Shown piece after piece: positions 8,942 through 17,728 of a DNA stretch of 64,000 nt (position 1 is its first letter; every line of letters starts with the position of its first letter). Where the stretch lies: positions 62,001-126,000 of IMG/VR virus record IMGVR_UViG_3300042197_004918. One strand, 5' to 3'. Below the pieces are notes generated by a model. That model saw only the letters and a list, made by a program, of their open reading frames with translations. It had not been told where the DNA came from and did not search any database. Origin of the DNA: a virus. The position numbers and the translations under genes were made by a program.

Positions 8942-9093
8942 GAATGTCAGATACACTACTGCTTGAATGGGAGAATTTGGTGATAGATTTTATAAATAGG
9001 GGAATGGGTGCGTCGGATGCTCGGACCCGTGCAACAGAAATAATGGAAGATAGGTATAACAAGTTTACAACGTCAAATGACGTGATAGAGTAA
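8938..9093 (+). CDS. Hypothetical protein, 51 residues
   Basis: ATG overlapping the methylase TGA (ATGA). A short acidic helical protein (MRMSDTLLLEWENLVIDF...), ending 19 nt before the sliding clamp. No family is recognised; the case for a gene rests on the overlap and the clean reading frame. Confidence 0.55.
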   Translation: MRMSDTLLLEWENLVIDFINRGMGASDARTRATEIMEDRYNKFTTSNDVIE

Positions 9094-9112
9094 TAACAGT
9101 CTTAAACAAAAT

Positions 9113-9853
9113 ATGAAAAAACAACTCGTAGATACATTCATCAAGAAATATTCACTCAATGGAATCATAGATTCCGTAAAGTGGACTGTAGATTCCACCA
9201 AGAAGACGTTGACAACCAACGCCATCACCGAAGAGAAGAACGTCTTGATTGCGGTTGAGATAGCCAACTTCGACGCATTGACCGAAAACTGTGAGGTCGG
9301 CGTGTATGAAACATCAAGGCTTTCAAAGATGTTGGCGGTATTATCCGACACGGTTGAGTTGACCTTGAACAAGAAAGATGACCGTATTACATCCGTAAAC
9401 TTCTCGGACGACGTAACCACCGCCCAATTTATTACCTCGGATTTGTCCGTCATTCCGTCGGCCCCAAATTTGAAGAAACTCCCTGAGTTTACCATTGAAG
9501 TCGAACTTGACGCAGATTTCGTCGGACGATTCGTAAAGGCCAAGAATGCTCTTCCAGAAGTTGATACGTTCACACTTCTTATGAACAAGAAGAAGAAGCT
9601 TGAGATGGTTTTGGGCCATTCCAACTTGAATAGCAACCGAATCACCTTGGGCATCACCGCCAAGGATGGAATGAACACCGTCGAACGCAATCTCAGTTTT
9701 AATGCCAAGTATTTCAAGGAGATTCTCACCGCCAATGGAGACTGTGCAGCAGCCGTTCTTCGTGTAAGTAACTCCGGATTATCCACCGTAGAATTCAAGA
9801 ACTCTGACTTCACCTCAACCTATTACATGGTCGAAGTCAAGATGGTTGACTAA
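9113..9853 (+). CDS. Sliding clamp (T4 gp45-like)
   Basis: 246 residues, near the 228 of T4 gp45. It shows the repeated clamp-fold pattern: an N-terminal helix and strands, NFDALTENCEVGVYETSRLSKMLAVL, a lysine-rich central region, and a C-terminal YYMVEVKMVD strand. Location directly before the clamp loader supports the call. It would ring DNA, tether the polymerase and, in T4-like phages, link replication to late transcription. No strong Shine-Dalgarno is seen. Confidence 0.85.
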   Translation: MKKQLVDTFIKKYSLNGIIDSVKWTVDSTKKTLTTNAITEEKNVLIAVEIANFDALTENCEVGVYETSRLSKMLAVLSDTVELTLNKKDDRITSVNFSDDVTTAQFITSDLSVIPSAPNLKKLPEFTIEVELDADFVGRFVKAKNALPEVDTFTLLMNKKKKLEMVLGHSNLNSNRITLGITAKDGMNTVERNLSFNAKYFKEILTANGDCAAAVLRVSNSGLSTVEFKNSDFTSTYYMVEVKMVD

Positions 9854-9865
9854 CTCACTAAAAAT

Positions 9866-10825
9866 ATGAGCTTCAGTTTTGAAGAGGATGATGCCCCAAG
9901 GGGCAAGAACGCCCACACACTCTGGGTAGAGAAGTATCGGCCAGACACACTGGAAGGATATATTGGAAATGAACACCTTAAAGAAACGGTCAAGGCGTTC
10001 TTATCTCGTAAAGATATTCCTCACTTGATGTTCTACGGAACCGCTGGTGTCGGTAAGACGACCCTTGCCAAATTGATAACCAAGAACATTCCGTGTGACG
10101 TATTATATGTCAACGCTAGTGATGAGACGGGGGTTGACACGGTAAGAACAAAGATAAAAGGTTTCGCCTCAACAACGGGGTTCAAACCCCTCAAGGTGAT
10201 TATTTTAGATGAGTCGGATTTCTTGTCACAAGAATCCCAAGCAGCGCTCCGTAACTTAATGGAGACGTTCAGCCTCTCTACGAGATTCATTCTGACTTGT
10301 AACTATCAAGAGAAGATGATTCCCGCTCTTGTTTCACGGTGTCAGACGTATCAGATAAATCCGATAAGTAAGAAAGAAGTGGCGCTTCATTTGAAGGGGA
10401 TTATTGAAAAGGAATCCATCAAATTTAAGATAGAAGACGTCGCACATATAGTGAACACCTATTATCCTGACATACGGAAGGTGTTGAACTACACCCAACA
10501 AAGTGTATTGGCTGGCGAATTGAAATTAAATGCCCACGACGCGGTGGGAACCGACCTAAAGAACAAATTGATAGAAGTGTTGAAGACGGATACTAACATT
10601 CAGTCGGCATTCACGACAATAAGACAGTTGGTTGCTGACAACGACATCAAAATGTTCGATGATTACTATTCTCTGTTGTATGAGAAGTCCGAAGAATATG
10701 CTCGTGGAAAAGACGTGGCGGTAATTCTGACCATCGCTGAATACGTCCACCAAAACACGTTGGTAGTAGATAAAGAAATTACCTTCATGGCTTGTATCGC
10801 CGCAATTCTGAAATCCTTGAAGTGA
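9866..10825 (+). CDS. Clamp loader AAA+ subunit (gp44/RFC small-subunit type)
   Basis: 319 residues with Walker A GTAGVGKTTLAK (about residue 57), Walker B VIILDESDFLS (about 112), sensor I region RFILTCNYQ and the SRC arginine-finger box (about 156), followed by a helical C-terminal collar. It opens the sliding clamp with ATP. The second T4 loader subunit (gp62) is not recognisable here; the next gene is a different family. Confidence 0.9.
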   Translation: MSFSFEEDDAPRGKNAHTLWVEKYRPDTLEGYIGNEHLKETVKAFLSRKDIPHLMFYGTAGVGKTTLAKLITKNIPCDVLYVNASDETGVDTVRTKIKGFASTTGFKPLKVIILDESDFLSQESQAALRNLMETFSLSTRFILTCNYQEKMIPALVSRCQTYQINPISKKEVALHLKGIIEKESIKFKIEDVAHIVNTYYPDIRKVLNYTQQSVLAGELKLNAHDAVGTDLKNKLIEVLKTDTNIQSAFTTIRQLVADNDIKMFDDYYSLLYEKSEEYARGKDVAVILTIAEYVHQNTLVVDKEITFMACIAAILKSLK

Positions 10826-11358
10826 CCAATATACTTAAAAACTCGAAGGTGTATCTGGCAGGGAATATGGAACACACTGCTGGTGCCGAGGGTTGGCGGG
10901 AATTTGTAAAAGAACAATTGTCTCCAATCGGCGTAAACATATTATCTCCAATAGATACAAAGTTCCGTGGATACCCAGTGGAGTCTCGTGAAGATATACT
11001 ACGGATGAAGCAAGAACGAAGTAACGGGAATTTAGAACTGGTGTCTGAATACATGAAACGTGTAATTAGGAAAGACCTGAGGCTCATAGATTTGTCAGAC
11101 TTCGTTATTGTGAACATGGAGGTCCTAAAGCCTACATTCGGAACCATGCACGAACTTGTTATAGCTGGACAACAGAAAAAGCCCATATTCCTATCCGTCT
11201 CGGAGGGTAAACGTGAATGCCCATTGTGGATATTAGGATTAGTGAACCCGAAGTTTATATACAACAGCATAGAAGATGTGGTGGAGACTGTTCTAAAAAT
11301 AGACAACGGTTCCATAGAAATGAACCCCGAACGGTGGAGACTGTTGGAAACCAGTTGA
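10822..11358 (+). CDS. Nucleoside 2-deoxyribosyltransferase-like protein
   Basis: 178 residues from GTG 10822, which overlaps the clamp-loader stop (GTGA). An upstream in-frame TTG would lie inside that gene. KVYLAGNMEH at the N-terminus, DLRLIDLSDFVIVNME and GTMHELVIAGQQKKPIF match the Rossmann-like deoxyribosyltransferase superfamily, where the Asp and Glu contact the nucleoside. A role in nucleotide salvage or modification is plausible. It is the last gene before a strong terminator. Confidence 0.7.
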   Translation: MTNILKNSKVYLAGNMEHTAGAEGWREFVKEQLSPIGVNILSPIDTKFRGYPVESREDILRMKQERSNGNLELVSEYMKRVIRKDLRLIDLSDFVIVNMEVLKPTFGTMHELVIAGQQKKPIFLSVSEGKRECPLWILGLVNPKFIYNSIEDVVETVLKIDNGSIEMNPERWRLLETS

Positions 11359-11379
11359 CATCAACTACATATTAAAAGA

Positions 11380-11405
11380 AACCGGCCAAACAGGTCGGTT
11401 TTTTA
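11380..11405 (+). terminator. Rho-independent terminator
   Basis: An 8-bp stem (AACCGGCC with GGTCGGTT, one G-U pair), a 5-nt loop and a U-run. It ends the replication unit and separates it from the virion/lysis genes that start 39 nt later. Confidence 0.88.
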
Positions 11406-11430
11406 GTTTGTATAAACGGAATCGGCTTGA

Positions 11431-11438
11431 TATTTATA
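11431..11438 (+). promoter_or_regulatory. Candidate late promoter TATTTATA
   Basis: TATTTATA begins 13 nt before ATG 11444, in the only 39 nt between a terminator and the gene, so a promoter must lie here. There is no matching -35 box. The same motif precedes other virion-type genes (18740, 20311, 57634). Confidence 0.55.
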
Positions 11439-11443
11439 GGATA

Positions 11444-11989
11444 ATGAAAATAAACGAGAACGATCTAGGGGATAGGATGATTCTAGGCCTACCGGCAAAT
11501 ACATTCGGTATAGTAAATCCTGGCGTGGGAACCTTCGCTTCCCCAGCGGTTTCTCAGAATCCGACCAGTTTCTTTCCCGATGGTTCGGATAAAGCCGGTC
11601 AAGTAAACCACAACGATGACGTGGGACAGTTGACCAAGAAGGATATTGAAAACATAAAATCCAAAGTCACTCCTGATGAAGTGTTGTGTGGAATTGAATA
11701 CGAACTGAAGCGGATGTTACAGCCCAATAAAGACCAAGCTAAAGCGATTGTTGTCAAACACCTAAAGTCTGACCCCAAATACTACTCCAGTCTTAATATG
11801 TTGATTAAAGGTGACGAACGAGTGAATGAGTCGGTTGACAAGGAAGCTGAGAAGAAAAAGGCTTTTGAAGAAATTTTTGCCGGTATATCAAACAAGCAGA
11901 AGAAATTGTCTGAAAGACCCGTGGATCAACGAGTAGTTGATGCATATAAGGAAACCGCAAAAGAACGTAAAGAAAGGTATGGACGATAA
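11444..11989 (+). CDS. DUF5661-like protein, 181 residues
   Basis: The ATG at 11444 is preferred over an upstream TTG at 11408, which lies in the terminator tail. Residues about 75-115 contain GIEYELKR...AKAIVVKHLKSDPKYYSSL, which matches the DUF5661 pattern also seen in the next gene. The N-terminus is rich in Gly/Pro and the C-terminus is charged. The position behind a late-type promoter suggests a virion or late protein; the function is unknown. Confidence 0.6.
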   Translation: MKINENDLGDRMILGLPANTFGIVNPGVGTFASPAVSQNPTSFFPDGSDKAGQVNHNDDVGQLTKKDIENIKSKVTPDEVLCGIEYELKRMLQPNKDQAKAIVVKHLKSDPKYYSSLNMLIKGDERVNESVDKEAEKKKAFEEIFAGISNKQKKLSERPVDQRVVDAYKETAKERKERYGR

Positions 11990-11992
11990 CTT

Positions 11993-12592
11993 ATGGATTT
12001 AAAAGACTTTTACCCAGAATTCCCCGCACAGGTCCACCAAGACGTCCTGCCCGGAGGCGTCGCCGACAATGCTTCTCCGACCCCACTAGATGTCAACGAA
12101 TTGGCTATGGGAATCAAAGTCGAATTGGAACACACGAACGACCCAAAGATCGCTGTGGAGATAGCCTTGGACCATATCAGAGAAACTCCTGATTACTACT
12201 CAAGACTGTCAACGACCGGACTTTCACCTGAAATCAGCCCGGAACCAAATCAGGCAAGTAAATCGACTCCTCCTATGGGCGGAGACAGCCCAACCGTTTC
12301 ACCTTGCTGCCAAGATAAAGCTGCGGTAGTCAGCAGCCCGGTTATGGAAGATAAATCCACAACCACTTACGACCAATACAAAGACATTGCTAGGAAAGTC
12401 ATAGGACATCTTATGAAAATGTCCAAGAAAAATCCAAAGAACTATTCTGAAGCTGAAAGGGAACTCACACCGAGTCTCGTCAAGAGTGTCTTGATAGGGT
12501 TGGGTGATAGTGACCCGAAATTAAGCGCTGAATTGACCAAGGCCGGAGAGTTTGCTCATAAACCAAAAAAGGTAAGAATGAAGTCAGAGTGA
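11993..12592 (+). CDS. DUF5661-like protein, 199 residues
   Basis: Residues about 35-70 (GIKVELEHTNDPKIAVEIAL followed by DHIRETPDYYSRL) are a clear DUF5661-type domain and a paralogue of the domain in the preceding gene. A low-complexity Ser/Pro linker with a Cys pair follows, then a second helical region. The function is unknown; an internal or late virion protein is a guess from context. Confidence 0.62.
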   Translation: MDLKDFYPEFPAQVHQDVLPGGVADNASPTPLDVNELAMGIKVELEHTNDPKIAVEIALDHIRETPDYYSRLSTTGLSPEISPEPNQASKSTPPMGGDSPTVSPCCQDKAAVVSSPVMEDKSTTTYDQYKDIARKVIGHLMKMSKKNPKNYSEAERELTPSLVKSVLIGLGDSDPKLSAELTKAGEFAHKPKKVRMKSE

Positions 12593-12594
12593 TT

Positions 12595-13899
12595 ATGCTG
12601 ATAGAGAGCCCAGATAAACTCATTGTAAATGGGAGGAAACTGTCTTGGATAGACGGAACCACTTTCTTTGCGTTCAAGACTCCACAGGGAAAGACTCACA
12701 TAGCGATAACCTCTGGAAGCGGAACGGAGTTTCTTTTACAGATAAATCAAGTGGATCTCACGGATTATATCAAGAAAAATATGCCCGAGCTTGCGGTATA
12801 TTTGGACCATGAGAGTCTCGCAAACGTCCTACATCAGTTAAAGCCAGAGATGATAAAGGATAAGATGAATCGTGAAGAGTTTGAGTTCAGTGGAAGACTT
12901 TGGAACGGTAACGGGCGAAACTACATTTCATTTTGGAACAACAAAAAATCTGTAGATAAATCTCTCTTGGATAAGTTCATGGGATATGCAAAAGTAAATT
13001 ATCAGAACACGGTGTTTGAGTTCCCAAATAACCAAGGAGATTACAAGCCGTATGATGAGATAGTGGACAAACCCACAACGTCTTCTCAGAAAAGCGCGGA
13101 AGACAAATTCATGTCTCAGATACACACTTTACCTCCGGGAGCAAAAAAGTGGGCAATGAGAGGAATGAGTATGAGAGAGGCTCTGTTTAGCGAGTCTCCT
13201 GATAATATCTATCCGTTTGAAGGCGACCCCTCGGAGGAACTTACATTTGAATCTAATGAGGTAACGTCGGTATTTTCAATTTTCAAAGACACGGTTACGA
13301 ATAAAATCAGAATGATTGTGGCATTTTGTAAGAACGGAGAAGCATACAAAATAACGACCGGAGATAAAGATTTAGATGCTGAAATAGACGTTAATAAGAT
13401 GGTTGAGGATAATCGGGGATTTGCCATGATACACTCTAATCTACTTGCTCCGATTGCACGGAGAATAAGTGATTTCGGCGACACCTATGAGATGAGAGAC
13501 TTTGCTCGACTATCTGGAAGAACATTTCTGGTCGAAGGAAAAACCTTTATATCCGTTTGGAACGAAATACGTTTTCTTGTGAGAGAAAAACGACAGATAG
13601 ATATTCTCATTGAGAAACTAGGTGCGACGAAGGAGAAGGTTCTTTTTGAAACGGTGGATTTTCCTGGGGAGTATAAAAGTTACAGTGAGATTTACGGTTC
13701 AGTTGAGAAAAAGAAATCGGCCCTTTCTTCCGAACAGATAAAGGATTTGATGAAAAAACAACACTTAGACCCGAGAGCAAAGAAGATACTTCGCACTCTG
13801 GCGTCGAGCGACAAACACTTAGATTCACTAAGTCGTGCAGCCAACGGTATGAACATCACAGTAGCTCAGTTGAAGAATATGATGACCGCAGGAGATTGA
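12595..13899 (+). CDS. Internally duplicated protein, 434 residues
   Basis: Start at ATG 12595, just after the upstream TGA; GTG 12589 is a possible alternative. The protein has two related halves. FSGRLWNGNGRNYISFWN...FPNNQGDYKPYDEI...LPPGAKKWAMRGM in the first aligns with LSGRTFLVEGKTFISVWN...FPGEYKSYSEIYG...LDPRAKKILRTLAS in the second. No catalytic motif, signal or membrane segment is visible. It lies between DUF5661-like genes and the endolysin. Confidence 0.65.
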   Translation: MLIESPDKLIVNGRKLSWIDGTTFFAFKTPQGKTHIAITSGSGTEFLLQINQVDLTDYIKKNMPELAVYLDHESLANVLHQLKPEMIKDKMNREEFEFSGRLWNGNGRNYISFWNNKKSVDKSLLDKFMGYAKVNYQNTVFEFPNNQGDYKPYDEIVDKPTTSSQKSAEDKFMSQIHTLPPGAKKWAMRGMSMREALFSESPDNIYPFEGDPSEELTFESNEVTSVFSIFKDTVTNKIRMIVAFCKNGEAYKITTGDKDLDAEIDVNKMVEDNRGFAMIHSNLLAPIARRISDFGDTYEMRDFARLSGRTFLVEGKTFISVWNEIRFLVREKRQIDILIEKLGATKEKVLFETVDFPGEYKSYSEIYGSVEKKKSALSSEQIKDLMKKQHLDPRAKKILRTLASSDKHLDSLSRAANGMNITVAQLKNMMTAGD

Positions 13900-13901
13900 T
13901 T

Positions 13902-14513
13902 ATGATAAGCGAAAAAAGAAAAAGAGCAATATTGAATGCCAAGTTAATCAAGGACACTCCTTTAAACGAGATAAATTACAGGAGCATTGCTGCGGCCGGA
14001 TTGCTTGGATTATCTTCGCTCACTTCTCCATCGGATGCAGCGGAGAAGAAACCGTTGGAGAAATCTGCTCCGGTTAAATATCCATATACGGTGGAGGATG
14101 TTATAGCAGCAACTCTTGTGGATGAAGCCGGTGGTGAGAAGGATGCCGAACGTGGTATGACTGCTGTTTTGAACGTTCTTATGAAACGTGCGAAGGGGGA
14201 TTTTAGACGTGCTGGAGCAGAATGTTTGAAACCAAAACAATTTAGTGGGTGGAATCCGGTGAATAAATCGGATATGAATAGTGTAAATAAGTTTATAGAA
14301 TCCAAGCGAAAACATTCTAAGTATAACATGGCACTAAAACTGGCCGCTCAGGCTAGAGCCGGTAACTTGAAAGATGTAACAAATGGTGCCGACCACTTTC
14401 TAAATGTAAATCTGACCAAGGCACAATCGTCGAAGTCAAGTCTACCAAGTTGGTTCGACCCAAAAAAAGTCACAACCACCATAGGAAATCACACGTTTTT
14501 GAAATTAGGATAA
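13902..14513 (+). CDS. SleB-type cell-wall hydrolase (probable endolysin)
   Basis: 203 residues. The C-terminal domain follows the Hydrolase_2/SleB pattern: LVDEAGGEKDAERGMTAVLN with the catalytic Glu, KPKQFSGWNP, GADHFLN, PSWFDP and TIGNHTFLKL. The family cleaves peptidoglycan. A short hydrophobic stretch near residues 27-42 (IAAAGLLGLSS) could act as a signal-anchor. The start follows the upstream TGA in the same TGATTATG context as the previous gene. Neighbouring membrane genes make this the lysis region. Confidence 0.82.
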   Translation: MISEKRKRAILNAKLIKDTPLNEINYRSIAAAGLLGLSSLTSPSDAAEKKPLEKSAPVKYPYTVEDVIAATLVDEAGGEKDAERGMTAVLNVLMKRAKGDFRRAGAECLKPKQFSGWNPVNKSDMNSVNKFIESKRKHSKYNMALKLAAQARAGNLKDVTNGADHFLNVNLTKAQSSKSSLPSWFDPKKVTTTIGNHTFLKLG

Positions 14514-14517
14514 ATTT

Positions 14518-14778
14518 ATGGAAGAGTTCAGAACTTTAAATTTTGGGGGTCACGACCCGATTCACAATATGCTTGTCCGTAGGAAAAACGGCGAAGCAGA
14601 ACTACCAGCGGTAGTTAAGCACAACGAACAAGATGTTCTTGAGCTGAAAGAATTTTGTCAGCGTCACGGCATCATTGGAGCTAATTTCGGAGGTATGTCT
14701 CCACGCGCAGCTCTGAATATGCTTAAATCTAGGTATGGAGAATCCATGAAGCCACAGAAGGTTCTATTGAAAGGATAA
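14518..14778 (+). CDS. Hypothetical protein, 86 residues
   Basis: Starts 4 nt after the endolysin and ends 2 nt before the membrane lipoprotein gene. MEEFRTLNFGGHDPIHNML, then a helical region with ELKEFCQRHGIIGANFGGMSP. It appears soluble and matches no recognised family. The tight spacing supports it as part of the lysis/virion unit. Confidence 0.6.
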   Translation: MEEFRTLNFGGHDPIHNMLVRRKNGEAELPAVVKHNEQDVLELKEFCQRHGIIGANFGGMSPRAALNMLKSRYGESMKPQKVLLKG

Positions 14779-14780
14779 CT

Positions 14781-15746
14781 ATGAAAATGAAGATAATGTT
14801 TTTGATTGGGTTGTTGGCCTTATCCACGAGTTGTGTACACGTAAGGGATTTGATTGGGTCATCCACGTCTAAATCTGAAGATAAACTTGATAAGAAAAAG
14901 ATAGAACTTCAGTTGAAGAAGGATGAACTTTCTAAAAACAACGAAGTCAAGTTGAAGCAAATTGGGACGCTTTCAAAGGGCGTCGATCATGCACTTAACA
15001 CTGAAACCAATAAATCCAAACCGATAGATGTTGCCAAAGAACTGAATGATAGGGTGTCGTCTTTGGCCAGTAATCCTGATATAAAAGATGTAAACCGAAT
15101 AAAGAAAGTCGTCGATGACCTTGTATCCGAAGTAGAGAAGGAGAGAAAGGTCGGGGAGATGGAATTGACCAAGTTGGACAAAGAACTCCAATATGTCCAG
15201 TCGGAAAGAGATTTGATAAAGACTGCCTACGAGAAGAAGTCGGCTGAATATGCTGCGATTAGTGAAAAAATTGCAGAAGACAATGATAAAAACGAAGCAA
15301 TAGTTGGTGAGATGGACAAGTGGTTTGGATTGGGTGCCGTTTGGTATGGTGTAAAGAAATTCTTAATATCTGCGGTATGGATACTCTCTATCGGAACCAT
15401 AGTGTTCTTGGTGTTGAGAGTGTTATCACAGACGAATCCGGTTGCTGCAGCGGTGTTTGGGTTGTTCGAGATGGCCGGCAGCGCAGTATTACAATTAGTG
15501 AAGGTAGCTATACCAAATTCATTCAGCTACGCGAAATTTGTTGACAAGGGAACGTCTGAAAAATACCGTGGAACATTGGATAAAATCCTAGATACTCTCC
15601 AAGTGTTAAAAGAACAGAACAAACTTGCTCCTGATGATAAGAAGATAGACCTGGAGATGATTTTTGCTGAACTCGATAAGAAATTGGACGATGCTGAGAA
15701 GAGGGTTGTTACCGAAAGACTCCAATCTATGAATTGGAAAATATAA
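14781..15746 (+). CDS. Coiled-coil membrane lipoprotein beside the endolysin
   Basis: 321 residues. The N-terminus is a lipoprotein signal (MKMKIMFLIGLLALSTSC). It is followed by about 150 residues of charged coiled coil, two hydrophobic segments (about 190-230, AVWILSIGTIVFLVL and a Gly/Ala-rich second helix) and a charged helical tail. A lipidated, membrane-spanning coiled-coil protein next to an endolysin resembles a lysis or spanin-like factor, but no spanin family is recognised. Confidence 0.65.
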   Translation: MKMKIMFLIGLLALSTSCVHVRDLIGSSTSKSEDKLDKKKIELQLKKDELSKNNEVKLKQIGTLSKGVDHALNTETNKSKPIDVAKELNDRVSSLASNPDIKDVNRIKKVVDDLVSEVEKERKVGEMELTKLDKELQYVQSERDLIKTAYEKKSAEYAAISEKIAEDNDKNEAIVGEMDKWFGLGAVWYGVKKFLISAVWILSIGTIVFLVLRVLSQTNPVAAAVFGLFEMAGSAVLQLVKVAIPNSFSYAKFVDKGTSEKYRGTLDKILDTLQVLKEQNKLAPDDKKIDLEMIFAELDKKLDDAEKRVVTERLQSMNWKI

Positions 15747-15750
15747 TTAG

Positions 15751-15779
15751 TTGAAATAACGTGGCGAAAGGTATATATT
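15751..15779 (+). promoter_or_regulatory. Sigma70-like promoter before 15791
   Basis: TTGAAA (15751-15756), a 17-nt spacer and TATATT (15774-15779). The -10 ends 11 nt before ATG 15791, so the leader is only a few nucleotides. This favours ATG 15791 over the GTG at 15761, which lies inside the promoter. Confidence 0.65.
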
Positions 15780-15790
15780 GCCAACACGTT

Positions 15791-16090
15791 ATGAAGTATT
15801 ATATTGTAGACACAACACAGTCGGACAAACCTAAAGCATTTGACACGCTACAGAGATTAGTAGAACATCTCGAAGGAACGGTAAAACGCAGATTTAGATG
15901 TGACCGGGCAGCTTACATGGATAACCTCGTAAGCCTCGGTTATGGTTACGATGATGCCGAGGGTGCTACGTTCACCACTTCTCTCTCCGAACATTTTAAT
16001 ATTGGGGTTGTTCGTGACGGGAAACTTCTTAGAACGAACGTCCACGAGGCCGCGACCCACAATAAGTTTCGGGGACAAACGGGAGATTAA
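15791..16090 (+). CDS. Hypothetical protein, 99 residues
   Basis: The start is set by the promoter just upstream. The protein (MKYYIVDTTQSDKPKAFDTL...) is a soluble alpha/beta type with no recognised family. It ends directly before the helicase gene, and its last codons (GGGAG) supply the helicase ribosome-binding site. Confidence 0.6.
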   Translation: MKYYIVDTTQSDKPKAFDTLQRLVEHLEGTVKRRFRCDRAAYMDNLVSLGYGYDDAEGATFTTSLSEHFNIGVVRDGKLLRTNVHEAATHNKFRGQTGD

Positions 16091-17728
16091 ATGGTTTCTC
16101 TTGATGTAAAGTGGTCCGAACCATACCAGTTCAAGACTGAATATGGTGATTGGTGGAAACGTGAGTGGCTTATCCCCGCCCAACATAGGTCGGAGTTTTT
16201 CATTTATTGGAGAGGTAATTCTTTTAAGTTGAAAGACCGTGGATACGGTGTCTTGAAGAAAAATGAAGACTGGTATCTCACCGAGTCTAAGCCCGAAAAA
16301 CACCTTTTTAAAGAATTTTCCCACCTCGCTCCAAAAGAAGTCGAAAAGAATGATTTCTTCCTCGCTCCAAAAGAAGTCAAAGATGTGAGCGGATTACGTC
16401 CTTGGCAGGTTTCCGCTGTTGGAAAAATATGTGCAGCAATAGAAAAATGGGGATGTGCAATAGATGGGTCGGATGTCGGCATAGGTAAGACCTACACGGC
16501 TTGTGGAGTTGCACGAGAGCTTGAAATGGATATTCTTGTCGTTTGTCCGAAGGCGGTCAAGGAGTCGTGGAGAAGGGTAATCAAGAACCATTTTAAAATG
16601 GCCGGGCGACTTGTAGGAATAACAAACTACGAACAGGTCAGGATAGGAAAAGAAGGCTCTGATATAGCTTCTTATGTAAGAAACAAGAAAACCCATGTAA
16701 AAGAGTTTATTTGGAAGATTCCCAAAGAAACACTGATTATATGGGACGAGAGCCAGAAATTAAAGGGAGCCAAAACACAAAACAGCGAAGTCTGTCTCCA
16801 TGCCCTAAAACAGGGGTATAAGATGTTGTTCTGTAGTGCCACGAACGCAACTAATCCTTTAGAATTAAGAACCGTGGGAATGTCCTTGAAATTGTTTGAA
16901 AACAATAAGCAGTATTATGCTTGGTTGTATCGTCACGGTTGTTCAAAGGGAAGATTTGGGTTGGAATTCAACAACAACAAAGAAGTGTTGACCAAATTGA
17001 ACAGAGATATTTTTGTGGACCGGGGAATCCGATTGACAAGAGATACTATTCCAAATTTCCCAGAGAGCCAGATAATAGCCGAGTGCTATGACATGGAAGA
17101 AGAAAGTCGTAATAAAATCGACGCGTTGTATGCTGAAATGAAGGCTGAATTGAATCGGCTTAACAAAAAGGAGAAACGTGGAAAGAAGGATAGCACCTCC
17201 CAACTTACCGCTATCTTGAGGGCTAGACAGAAAATAGAATTGGTAAAGGTGCCATTGTTCATAGACATGATAGAAGAGGGAATTGAAAATGGCATGAGTG
17301 TTGTGGTTTTCGTGAATTTCACCGAGACTTTGGAGACTATCGCGAAACGTTTAAACACTAAATGTATCGTAAATGGTAAAGTTAAAGACGACGACCGGCA
17401 GAGGAATATAGACGACTTCCAAGCAGATAAGGCCCGTGTCATCCTCGTAAACATAGCTGCCGGTGGAGCAGGACTGAGTTTACACGACCTCAATGGAAAA
17501 TATCCGAGATTATCTCTCATATCACCGTCATACTCAGCGGTTCAAATGAGGCAGGCCACCGGACGTGTTTGGAGAGATAGTGCAAAGAGTAAGAGTATTC
17601 AGAAGATTGTATTCGTGGCAAACACTGTGGAAGTCGATGTGTGTGAAGCTGTGAATAGGAAACTTGATAATTTAGACTTGTTGAATGACGGCGATATGGA
17701 AAACTATGGAAAAGCTGATAATAGTTAA
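16091..17728 (+). CDS. SF2/SNF2-like helicase (UvsW-type)
   Basis: 545 residues. Motif Q/I: LRPWQVSAVGKI and GSDVGIGKTYTA; motif Ia VVCPKAVKESW; motif II IIWDESQKLKG (DESQ in place of DEAH); motif III FCSATNATNP; helicase C domain with VVVFVNFTETLE, VNIAAGGAGLSL and QMRQATGRVWR (motif VI). ATP-driven remodelling of branched DNA or loading of recombination is expected. A GGGAG site lies 5 nt before the ATG. Confidence 0.87.
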   Translation: MVSLDVKWSEPYQFKTEYGDWWKREWLIPAQHRSEFFIYWRGNSFKLKDRGYGVLKKNEDWYLTESKPEKHLFKEFSHLAPKEVEKNDFFLAPKEVKDVSGLRPWQVSAVGKICAAIEKWGCAIDGSDVGIGKTYTACGVARELEMDILVVCPKAVKESWRRVIKNHFKMAGRLVGITNYEQVRIGKEGSDIASYVRNKKTHVKEFIWKIPKETLIIWDESQKLKGAKTQNSEVCLHALKQGYKMLFCSATNATNPLELRTVGMSLKLFENNKQYYAWLYRHGCSKGRFGLEFNNNKEVLTKLNRDIFVDRGIRLTRDTIPNFPESQIIAECYDMEEESRNKIDALYAEMKAELNRLNKKEKRGKKDSTSQLTAILRARQKIELVKVPLFIDMIEEGIENGMSVVVFVNFTETLETIAKRLNTKCIVNGKVKDDDRQRNIDDFQADKARVILVNIAAGGAGLSLHDLNGKYPRLSLISPSYSAVQMRQATGRVWRDSAKSKSIQKIVFVANTVEVDVCEAVNRKLDNLDLLNDGDMENYGKADNS

